From assembly GCF_024539675.1 (NCBI RefSeq), contig NZ_JAHHIT010000099.1, positions 1 to 34,010 on the forward strand: 34,010 bases of DNA, written 5' to 3'. This stretch comes from Streptomyces hilarionis (GTDB lineage: Bacteria > Actinomycetota > Actinomycetes > Streptomycetales > Streptomycetaceae). Position numbers and translations under genes: made by a program. Positions 8,042 to 14,907 of this stretch are shown piece after piece. Position 1 is the first letter of the stretch. Each line of letters starts with the position of its first letter. The notes beneath the pieces were generated by a model that saw only the letters and a list, made by a program, of their open reading frames with translations, did not search any database and had not been told where the DNA came from.

Positions 8042-8779
8042 ATGGGCTTCTTCGACGGGATCCTGGGCAGCAGGGCGGCCGACTTCGACTCGGGCAGCGC
8101 GGCCACCAACGCCATAGAGCTGACCAAACGGCATCACACGGTGTCCCTCACCAAACAGGGCGCCGCCACCGGCAACCTGCGGGTGAACCTGGCCTGGCGG
8201 ATGCGCACCTCCGACATCGGGGGACCGCAGCGCGAGAGCCTGCTGCGCCATCCGTTCAAGGCGCTGCGGCCCCCGGAGGTCATCGGGCACAGCCAGAGCA
8301 TGGTCAACGTCGACCTCGACCTCGGCTGCCTGTACGAGCTGGCCGACGGCACGAAGGGCGTCGTCCAGCCGCTCGGCGGCCTGCTGGGGGACGTGAACGC
8401 GGCGCCGTACGTCAAGCTGAGCGGCGACGACCGCTTCGGCTCCGCCTCCGGCGAGACGATGTACGTCAACCTCGACCACCGCGAGCAGATCAAGCGGCTG
8501 CTCGTCTTCGTCTACATCTACGACCAGACGCCGGCCTTCGACCGCACGCACGCGATCGTCACCCTCTACCCGAGCAACGGCCCGCGGATCGAGATCGGCC
8601 TCGACGAACGGCATCCGCAAGCCCGCTCCTGCGCGGTGGTGATGATCGAGAACGTCAAGGACGAACTGATCGTGCGACGCGAGGTGCGCTTCGTCTACGG
8701 CTTCCAGGCCGAGCTCGACCGGCTCTACGGGTGGGGGCTCCAGTGGGGGAGGGGCTACAAGGCGAAGGCCGACCGGTAG
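8042..8779 (+). CDS. TerA/TerD-like tellurium resistance protein
   Basis: 245-residue soluble protein of the TerD superfamily, closest in pattern to TerA-like members. After a 30-residue N-terminal segment (MGFFDGILGSRAADFDSG) comes VSLTKQGAATGNLRVNLAW, then SMVNVDLDLGCLYELADGTKGVVQPLGG. The usual acidic TerD loop is replaced by a shorter SGDDRFGSASGETMYVN. The end VRREVRFVYGFQAELDRLYGWGLQWGRGYKAKAD matches the family's C-terminal block. ATG 8042 is preceded by a run of six Gs at suitable spacing. It converges with the fourth TerD gene. The family is tied to stress resistance; a specific biochemical role is not known to me. Confidence 0.85.
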   Translation: MGFFDGILGSRAADFDSGSAATNAIELTKRHHTVSLTKQGAATGNLRVNLAWRMRTSDIGGPQRESLLRHPFKALRPPEVIGHSQSMVNVDLDLGCLYELADGTKGVVQPLGGLLGDVNAAPYVKLSGDDRFGSASGETMYVNLDHREQIKRLLVFVYIYDQTPAFDRTHAIVTLYPSNGPRIEIGLDERHPQARSCAVVMIENVKDELIVRREVRFVYGFQAELDRLYGWGLQWGRGYKAKADR

Positions 8780-8794
8780 CGCCGCACACCCGTC

Positions 8795-8829
8795 CCGGGG
8801 CCCGCGCCGCGGGCGGCGGCGCGCCCCGG
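8795..8829. terminator. Bidirectional terminator between convergent ter genes
   Basis: CCGGGGC (8795-8801) pairs with GCCCCGG (8823-8829), and GCGCCGC (8804-8810) with GCGGCGC (8816-8822), giving one long hairpin in the 52-base gap between the two convergent stops. Confidence 0.75.
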
Positions 8830-8831
8830 CG

Positions 8832-9587
8832 TCACCGCCCGATGAACTGCGGACCCTGCGGCGGCAGGCGGAAGGCGCCGTCCGGGTAGCCGTAGCCGTA
8901 CGTCGGCAGGCTCGCCGGATAGCCGTAGGACGGCTGCTGCTGGGGCACCGCCGACGACGGCCGCTCCGGCGGCAGCGGCTGGGAGGGGCCCGTCGGCTGC
9001 GGCGCCTGCCGGCCCTGGGCCGGCGTCGAGTCGGCGGAGGCCTCCTCCGACTCGTCCACCGAGATGCCGAAGTCGGTGGCCAGGCCCTTGAGGCCGTTGG
9101 AGTAGCCCTCGCCCAGGGCGCGGAACTTCCAGCCCTCGCCGCGCCGGTACAGCTCGCCGCAGATCAGGGCCGTCTCCTCGCCCGTCTCCGGGCGGATGTC
9201 GAACGTGGCCAGGGGCTCACCGTCGGCCGCCGCGTCGTACAGCAGGATGCTGAGGGAACGTACGCGGTCGAAGGTGACGCCGTCCGCCGAAGCGACCAGC
9301 AGAATCTGGCCGACGCCGGACTCGACACCGGAGAGATCCGTCTGGATGGTGTCGGTGAGGCCCTCGGCGACCCGCTTCTTGCCGAGCCGCCACACCTTCC
9401 CCGACGGATGGCGGGGCTGGTTGTAGAAGACGAAGTCCTCGTCGGAGCGCACACGACCGTCGAGGCCGAGGAGCAGCGCCGAGACGTCGACGTCCGGGAC
9501 CCCCTGCCCGGGGGTCCAGCGCAGCACGGCGCGTACCGTGGTGGCTTTCAGCGGGACGTTCGACCCCTTCAGCATCGCGTGCGTCAT
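8832..9587 (-). CDS. TerD-domain protein with Pro/Gln/Tyr-rich tail
   Basis: 251 residues. A TerD domain fills about residues 5-175, with VDVSALLLGLDGRVRSDEDFVFYNQPRHP, FDIRPETGEETALICGELYRRGEGWKFRALGEGYSNGLKGLATDFGI. The acidic loop of the terD copies is missing (PSGKVWRLGKKRV instead), so Ca2+ binding may be weaker. The last 75 residues are low complexity: an acidic stretch, then PQPTGPSQPLPPERP and tyrosine repeats (SYGYPASLPTYGYGYPDG). Such tails suit protein-protein contacts or self-association. ATG 9585-9587 follows AGGA with 7-base spacing; another ATG four codons later is possible. It is divergent from the aldolase operon and shares a 210-base regulatory region with it. Confidence 0.9.
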   Translation of the reverse strand: MTHAMLKGSNVPLKATTVRAVLRWTPGQGVPDVDVSALLLGLDGRVRSDEDFVFYNQPRHPSGKVWRLGKKRVAEGLTDTIQTDLSGVESGVGQILLVASADGVTFDRVRSLSILLYDAAADGEPLATFDIRPETGEETALICGELYRRGEGWKFRALGEGYSNGLKGLATDFGISVDESEEASADSTPAQGRQAPQPTGPSQPLPPERPSSAVPQQQPSYGYPASLPTYGYGYPDGAFRLPPQGPQFIGR

Positions 9588-9624
9588 GCGGTCATCCTGC
9601 CTTCTCGGGCCTGCTCACGACAAT

Positions 9625-9646
9625 GCGGGGTACCCGGGTGCCCCGC
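9625..9646. promoter_or_regulatory. Near-perfect 22-bp palindrome between divergent ter operons
   Basis: The left arm GCGGGGTACCC (9625-9635) and right arm GGGTGCCCCGC (9636-9646) are inverted copies with a single mismatched pair. It lies 38 bases upstream of the minus-strand TerD start and 151 bases upstream of the aldolase start, well placed as an operator. A nearby imperfect direct repeat, CGACCGTGCG (9651-9660) and CGACTGTGCG (9671-9680), may also matter. Confidence 0.45.
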
Positions 9647-9797
9647 GACACGACCGTGCGGGTCCGGGCGCGACTGTGCGTGCGGGAGTTACCTGAAATT
9701 CATGACCGGTGGGAACCCCTGACATGGATCCCTACGTACTATTACCGGCCACCTCTTGCCGAATCCACTGCCTTACCTTGCATCACGGGGGAGATTC

Positions 9798-10964
9798 ATG
9801 CGTCATTTCGGGCACCTCGCCCCTGAGGTGCGGCAGCGTCTCTTCCACCGGGAGCCGTGCGTCTTCGACACCGGCTCCCCCGCCAGGCTGCTCTCCGCGG
9901 CCCTGGGCGCCACCCTCTACAGCCCGGCCACGCGCCCGCGGCTGGCGGACGACATCGTCAAGCAGACCGAGCGCGGCGTCGTGTCCATGGTGCTGTGCCT
10001 GGAGGACTCCATCGGCGACGAGGACGTCGCGGCCGGCGAGGAGAACCTCGTCCGGCAGTTCACCGACCTCGCGGCACGGCCCGGCGCGGAGCTGCCCCTG
10101 CTCTTCATCCGGGTGCGCACCCCCGAACAGATCCCCGACCTGGTCCGGCGCCTGGGCGACGCCGCCGGACTGCTCAGCGGGTTCGTGTTCCCGAAGTTCA
10201 CCGAGGAGCGGGGCATCCCCTTCCTGGAGGCCCTCTCGGGCGCCGAGGCGGCGAGCGGACGCCGGCTCTTCGGCATGCCCGTCCTGGAGACGCCCGAGCT
10301 GATGTACCGCGAGTCGCGGGTGGACGCCCTGGAGGGCATCGCCCGCGCCGTCGAGAAGTACCGCAGCCGCGTCCTGGCGCTGCGCCTGGGCGTGACCGAC
10401 TTCTGCTCCTCGTACGGGCTGCGCCGGGCGCCCGACATGACCGCCTACGACGTCCAGATCGTCGCCTCCGTCATCGCCGACGTCGTGAACATGCTGGGCC
10501 GCGCCGACGGCACCGGGTTCACGGTGACGGGACCGGTCTGGGAGTACTTCCGCGTCCCCGAGCGCATGTTCAAGCCGATGCTGCGCCACAGCCCCTTCCT
10601 GGAGGGGCAGGCCGTCGAGCTGCGCGAGAGACTGATCGAGCACGCGATGGACGGGCTGCTGCGCGAGATCTCCCTCGACCACGCCAACGGGCTGCTCGGC
10701 AAGACCTGCATCCATCCCTCGCACGTGCCGGCCGTGCACGCGCTGTCCGTGGTCAGCCACGAGGAGTACAGCGACGCGGCGGACATCCTGCGGCCGGAAC
10801 GCGGCGGTGGGGGTGTACTGCGGTCGCAGTACACGAACAAGATGAACGAGGTGAAACCGCACCGCGCCTGGGCCGAGCGCACCATGCTCCGCGCGGAGGT
10901 CTTCGGCGTCGCGCACGAGGACGTCAGCTTCGTCGACCTGCTCGCCGCCGGCATACCCGGCTGA
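9798..10964 (+). CDS. HpcH/HpaI aldolase/citrate lyase family protein (Ter module)
   Basis: 388-residue TIM-barrel enzyme of the HpcH/HpaI/CitE superfamily, which make or break C-C bonds of acyl-CoA or oxo-acid substrates with a divalent metal. Barrel-strand motifs are visible: VSMVLCLEDSIGDEDV (acidic metal ligands), LFIRVRTPEQI, GFVFPKFTEE, FGMPVLETPELMYRE, VLALRLGVTDFCSSYGL and KTCIHPSHVP. ATG 9798 has GGGGGAG four bases upstream. A reading from 9756 is possible but lacks this site. It is the first gene of a compact operon with the PRTase fusion (26-base gap) and a HAD phosphatase. This matches the biosynthetic enzymes reported beside ter genes; the true substrate is unknown. Confidence 0.9.
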   Translation: MRHFGHLAPEVRQRLFHREPCVFDTGSPARLLSAALGATLYSPATRPRLADDIVKQTERGVVSMVLCLEDSIGDEDVAAGEENLVRQFTDLAARPGAELPLLFIRVRTPEQIPDLVRRLGDAAGLLSGFVFPKFTEERGIPFLEALSGAEAASGRRLFGMPVLETPELMYRESRVDALEGIARAVEKYRSRVLALRLGVTDFCSSYGLRRAPDMTAYDVQIVASVIADVVNMLGRADGTGFTVTGPVWEYFRVPERMFKPMLRHSPFLEGQAVELRERLIEHAMDGLLREISLDHANGLLGKTCIHPSHVPAVHALSVVSHEEYSDAADILRPERGGGGVLRSQYTNKMNEVKPHRAWAERTMLRAEVFGVAHEDVSFVDLLAAGIPG

Positions 10965-10990
10965 ACACCCACCTCATCCACAAGGGACGC

Positions 10991-13630
10991 ATGAACAACG
11001 CAGTGAACCACGGGCACGACGACGCGATCTGGTCCGGGACCTGGGTCGCGGAGCGGCTCGGCGTCGAGCTCGTCGGCGACGACACGCTGACCGACCTGCT
11101 GGGGCTGGCGCTGCGGCGCAACCCCAAGCGGGCGCATCTGCTGGTCTCCCACGTGCTGGGCAAGCACATCCCGCAGTCCCCGTCCGTCGTGCACGGGCAC
11201 GGCTTCGCCCTGGGCCGCCGGGTGCGCGAGCTCCTCGGGGCCCACGAGGCGGCCCGGGCGGTCGTCCTGGGCTACGCGGAGACCGCCACCGGCCTCGGCC
11301 ACTGCGTCGCCGACGGCCTGGGCGCAGTGCCCTACCTGCACTCCACCCGCCGCCCCGTCCCGGGGGTCGTCACGGCGGGCGGCTTCGAGGAGTCCCACTC
11401 CCACGCCACCTCCCACCTGCTGCTCCCGGAGGACCCGGCGCTGCTGGTCGGGGACGGTCCGCTGGTCCTCGTCGACGACGAGTTCTCCACCGGCAACACG
11501 GTCCTCAACACGATCCGGGCCCTGCACGAGCGCTATCCGCGCCGGCGCTACGTCGTCGTCGCCCTCGTCGACATGCGCTCGGCGGCCGACGCGGGCCGGC
11601 TGGATGGGTTCGCCCGCGAGATCGGCGCCCGGGTGGACCTGATCGCCACCGCCTCCGGCGCCGTACGGCTGCCCGAGGGGGTGCTGGAGAAGGGCCAGGA
11701 GCTCGTCGCCCGGTACGAGACCGCGGCCGCCGCGCGCGGCGGCCGGCCCTCCGGAGGCGGGCAGGGCGCCGGCCTCGGAGCCCAGCACGAGTCCGACCTC
11801 GCAGCGGGCCCCGGGTCCGACCCCGGGTCCGGTCTCCCGCAGGCGCCGGGCGCCGCGCGAGCGGCCACGGCGGACGTGCACCCGGCGGACGACCGGACCG
11901 GGCCCTCGCGGCCCGCCGGCCGCATCACCTCGGTGGACCTGCGCTGGCCCCGCGGGCTGCCCGACGGCGGCCGGCACGGCTTCACCCCGCAGCACCGCAC
12001 CCGGCTGGAGGCCGCCCTGCCCGCGATGGCGGCGCGGCTCGCCGAGGCGATACCCGAGGACGCCGCGCGCGTCCTCGTCCTGGGCTTCGAGGAGCTGATG
12101 TACGCCCCGCTCCGGCTCGCCCGCGAGCTGGAGCACGTCGTCGGCGCCGAGGTCCGCTACTCGACCACCACCCGCTCGCCCGTCCTCGCCGTCGACGACC
12201 CCGGCTACGCGATACGCAGCCGCATCGTGTTCCCCGCCCACGACGACCCGGCGGACGGCCCCGGCGAGCGCTACGCCTACAACGTCGCGGGCCGGGACTT
12301 CGACGCCGTCGTCGCCGTCGTGGACTCCGTGGCCGACACCCCGCGGCTGCACGCGCCCGACGGCCTCCTGGCCCGGCTCGCCGCGCACACGCCGCACGTG
12401 GTCCTCGCGGTCGTCCCCTCGTACGTCCCCGAGCCGCTGTACGCAGCCGCCCTGTCTGAAGAGAGACCCGACATGCTGCCCGAGCCCCTCCGCGGCCCCG
12501 CCTTCTCCTCGTACGCGCCCGAGGAGGTCGGCTGGCTGCTCCAGGACCTCTCGGACGTGACGCTGGAGGCGCCGACCGAGGAGCGGGAGGAGGCCATCCA
12601 GAGCGGCGGCGCGCACTACGCCGAGTCGCTGCCCGTCGAGTACCAGCCCAGCGAGCAGTACCAGGCGCTGTTCCACGCCGCCCTGGAGACCTCGGCGGCG
12701 CGGATCGCGCAGGCCGTGGGCGTCGTCACGGACACCGTGATCGCGGAACGCTCGCCCCGGCCCGTCCTGGTCTCGCTGGCCCGGGCCGGCACCCCCGTCG
12801 GCGTGCTGATGCGCCGCTGGGCGCAGTTCCGGCACGGACTGGACCTGCCGCACTACGCCGTGTCGATCGTGCGCGGCCGGGGCATCGACGCCAACGCGCT
12901 GCGCTGGCTGGCCGCCCACCACGACCCGCGCGACGTCGTCTTCGTGGACGGCTGGACCGGCAAGGGGGCGATCACCCGGGAACTGGCCGCGGCGATCGAG
13001 GACTTCGAGGCGGGCGGCGGCGCGGCCGGCTTCGACCCGGAGATCGCGGTGCTGGCCGACCCCGGCTCCTGCGTGCGCACCTACGGCACCCGCGACGACT
13101 TCCTCATCCCGTCCGCCTGCCTCAACTCGACCGTGTCCGGGCTCGTCTCGCGCACGGTGCTGCGCGCCGACCTGGTCGGTCCGGACGACTTCCACGGCGC
13201 GAAGTTCTACCGCGAGCTCGCCGGCGCGGACGTCTCGGTGGCCTTCCTGGACGCGATCGCCGCCCGCTTCCCCGAGGTCGCCGACGCCGTCGCCGGCGCG
13301 GTGAAGGAGCTGCTGGCCGGCGACCGCACCCCGAGCTGGGAGGGCTGGGCGGCGGTCGAGCGGATCAGCGAGGAGTACGGCATCCACGACGTGAACCTGG
13401 TCAAGCCGGGCGTCGGAGAGACCACCCGGGTGCTGCTGCGCCGGGTGCCGTGGAAGATCCTGGCGCGGGCCGGGGCGGGCGCGGACCTGGACCACGTGCG
13501 CCTGCTCGCGGAGCAGCGGGGGGTGCCGGTCGAGGAGGTCGGCGACCTGCCGTACACCTGCGTGGGACTCATCCACCCGCAGTACACCCGCGGCGCGACC
13601 GGCGCCGACGGCAAGGCGGTGACGGTCTGA
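10991..13630 (+). CDS. Fused phosphoribosyltransferase-TRSP-StiP-like protein (Ter module)
   Basis: 879 residues. Residues 1-245 are a type I phosphoribosyltransferase-like domain with a PRPP-binding motif VLVDDEFSTGNT at 159-170. A Pro/Gly/Ala-rich linker (about 247-312) leads to a TRSP domain, named for its motif, seen here as TTRSP at 393-397. From about residue 495 (MLPEPLRGPAFSSYAPEEVGW) a third unit of about 385 residues resembles the StiP-like 'cysteine protease' family, whose core is another PRTase-like fold, with VFVDGWTGKGA at 650-660. The ATG at 12473 looks like the usual start of a separate StiP-family protein, so this is either a true fusion or a locus with an internal start. ATG 10991 follows AAGGGA. 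By family, it may act in making a nucleoside-like metabolite; that is inference. Confidence 0.85.
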   Translation: MNNAVNHGHDDAIWSGTWVAERLGVELVGDDTLTDLLGLALRRNPKRAHLLVSHVLGKHIPQSPSVVHGHGFALGRRVRELLGAHEAARAVVLGYAETATGLGHCVADGLGAVPYLHSTRRPVPGVVTAGGFEESHSHATSHLLLPEDPALLVGDGPLVLVDDEFSTGNTVLNTIRALHERYPRRRYVVVALVDMRSAADAGRLDGFAREIGARVDLIATASGAVRLPEGVLEKGQELVARYETAAAARGGRPSGGGQGAGLGAQHESDLAAGPGSDPGSGLPQAPGAARAATADVHPADDRTGPSRPAGRITSVDLRWPRGLPDGGRHGFTPQHRTRLEAALPAMAARLAEAIPEDAARVLVLGFEELMYAPLRLARELEHVVGAEVRYSTTTRSPVLAVDDPGYAIRSRIVFPAHDDPADGPGERYAYNVAGRDFDAVVAVVDSVADTPRLHAPDGLLARLAAHTPHVVLAVVPSYVPEPLYAAALSEERPDMLPEPLRGPAFSSYAPEEVGWLLQDLSDVTLEAPTEEREEAIQSGGAHYAESLPVEYQPSEQYQALFHAALETSAARIAQAVGVVTDTVIAERSPRPVLVSLARAGTPVGVLMRRWAQFRHGLDLPHYAVSIVRGRGIDANALRWLAAHHDPRDVVFVDGWTGKGAITRELAAAIEDFEAGGGAAGFDPEIAVLADPGSCVRTYGTRDDFLIPSACLNSTVSGLVSRTVLRADLVGPDDFHGAKFYRELAGADVSVAFLDAIAARFPEVADAVAGAVKELLAGDRTPSWEGWAAVERISEEYGIHDVNLVKPGVGETTRVLLRRVPWKILARAGAGADLDHVRLLAEQRGVPVEEVGDLPYTCVGLIHPQYTRGATGADGKAVTV

Positions 13631-14439
13631 TGCCGGTCGTGGTGGCGAGCGATCTGGACCGCACGCTCATCTACTCGGCGGCCGCGCTGGCGCTGACCAT
13701 GCCGGACGCCCGGGCGCCGCGGCTGCTGTGCGTGGAGGTGCACGAGGCGAGGCCGCTGTCGTTCATGACGGAGACGGCCGCGCAGCTGCTGACCGACCTC
13801 GGCGACGCGGCCGTCTTCGTCCCGACGACCACCCGTACGCGCAAGCAGTACCAGCGCATCAACCTGCCGGGCCCGCCGCCGGCGTACGCGATCTGCGCCA
13901 ACGGCGGCCATCTCCTCGTGGACGGGGCGACCGACCAGGACTGGCACGCGTCCGTGCTCGCGCGGCTGGACGCCGAGTGCGCGCCGCTCGCCGAGGTGCA
14001 GGACCACCTGACGAGGACCGCCGACCCGCTCTGGCTGCGCAAGCAGCGCATCGCCGAGGACCTCTTCGCCTACCTGGTGGTGGAGCGCGAGCTGCTGCCC
14101 GAGGAGTGGGTGAAGGAGCTCGGGGTCTGGGCGGAGAACCGCGGCTGGACGGTGTCGCTCCAGGGCCGCAAGATCTACGCGGTGCCCAAGCCGCTGACCA
14201 AGAGCGCGGCCGTGCGCGAGGTGGTCCGCCGCACCGGCGCCGAACTGACGCTGGCGGCGGGCGACTCGCTGCTCGACGCCGATCTGCTGCTGGCCGCGGA
14301 CCGGGGCTGGCGTCCGGGCCACGGCGAGCTGGCCGACGCGGCCTGGACGGCCCCGGAGATCACCGCCCTGCCCGAACGGGGCGTGCTGGCCGGCGAGCGC
14401 ATCCTGCGGGAGTTCCTCAAGGGCTCACGGCTCGGTTAG
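13630..14439 (+). CDS. HAD family hydrolase (Ter module)
   Basis: 269-residue haloacid dehalogenase-type phosphohydrolase. The nucleophile motif is SDLDRTL with Asp8 (and Asp10 as acid/base), motif II is near VPTTTRTRKQY, and the C-terminal acidic motif is AGDSLLDADLL. The cap contains ICANGGHLL, as in Cof-type or sucrose-phosphatase-like HADs. Its ATG overlaps the stop of the upstream gene (TGATG at 13628-13632), so the two are translationally coupled. It is probably the dephosphorylation step of the aldolase/PRTase pathway. The stop lies six bases from the convergent zinc-ribbon gene. Confidence 0.9.
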   Translation: MPVVVASDLDRTLIYSAAALALTMPDARAPRLLCVEVHEARPLSFMTETAAQLLTDLGDAAVFVPTTTRTRKQYQRINLPGPPPAYAICANGGHLLVDGATDQDWHASVLARLDAECAPLAEVQDHLTRTADPLWLRKQRIAEDLFAYLVVERELLPEEWVKELGVWAENRGWTVSLQGRKIYAVPKPLTKSAAVREVVRRTGAELTLAAGDSLLDADLLLAADRGWRPGHGELADAAWTAPEITALPERGVLAGERILREFLKGSRLG

Positions 14440-14445
14440 GGACGG

Positions 14446-14670
14446 TCAGCCGCAGCAGCCGCCCCCGCAGCAGCCGCCCCCGCCCCCGCCGCCCGAGCCG
14501 GGCGCGGGGGCGGTCGCGGACCGCGTGCCGCCCACCGCGACCGTTGAGAGAAGCTTCACTGTGTCGTCGTGGCCCGCGGGGCAGGCGGCGGGGTCGGCGG
14601 ACTGCGCCATGGGACGGCTCAGCTCGAAGGTGTCGCCGCAGGTCCGACAGCGGTACTCGTAACGAGGCAT
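14446..14670 (-). CDS. FmdB-type zinc-ribbon protein with Cys/Gly tail
   Basis: 74 residues. It begins MPRYEYRCRTCGDTFELSRPM, a classic FmdB-type zinc ribbon, with CRTC and a second half CPAGH where His may replace the last cysteine. The C-terminus is Ser/Gly/Ala-rich and ends GGGCCGGGCCG, giving four extra cysteines that could bind metal. Zinc-ribbon proteins of this type are often regulators, but no target is known. The ATG at 14668-14670 has no visible Shine-Dalgarno sequence, so the mRNA may be leaderless or short-leadered. It converges on the HAD gene, and its tail codons form a strong hairpin. Confidence 0.85.
   Translation of the reverse strand: MPRYEYRCRTCGDTFELSRPMAQSADPAACPAGHDDTVKLLSTVAVGGTRSATAPAPGSGGGGGGGCCGGGCCG
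14480..14513 (+). terminator. Terminator of the Ter-module operon, inside the zinc-ribbon gene
   Basis: CCGCCCCCGC (14480-14489) pairs with GCGGGGGCGG (14504-14513), continued by GCCCG/CGGGC with an AGC loop. It starts 41 bases past the HAD stop and lies within the opposing coding sequence. Confidence 0.5.
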
Positions 14671-14907
14671 GCCGTCAGACTAAGGCCCTATGCTCGGTGG
14701 CGGCGTCAGCAGTCTGCCCGCTGTTCGCTTCTGTCGATTTCTTATGTGGAGAATTTGCGAAGGGCGCTGGTAATTTGAGAGCGCCGTGTTGAACCCCGAG
14801 GTCGGGAGGGTTCGAGGATTGCGGCCGCGTCAACGGCAACCATGTCAGGCCCTCGTAAGTCTGTACGTCTGCCCGCGAGCAACACGGAATGCGGAGGGAG
14901 ACGCGTA

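Noticed and set aside
6662..8620. 652-codon minus-strand frame opposite the DUF475 and TerA-like genes
   Set aside because: It spans two well-supported genes and their terminator, and its product is Asp/Val/Gly/His-rich nonsense.
9857..10990. Upstream extension of the PRTase fusion to 1257 codons
   Set aside because: The extension is the out-of-frame shadow of the aldolase gene; ATG 10991 has a good ribosome binding site.
14842..14907. ATG 14842 as start of the PBP
   Set aside because: No Shine-Dalgarno sequence, whereas GTG 14908 has GGAGGGAG seven bases upstream.
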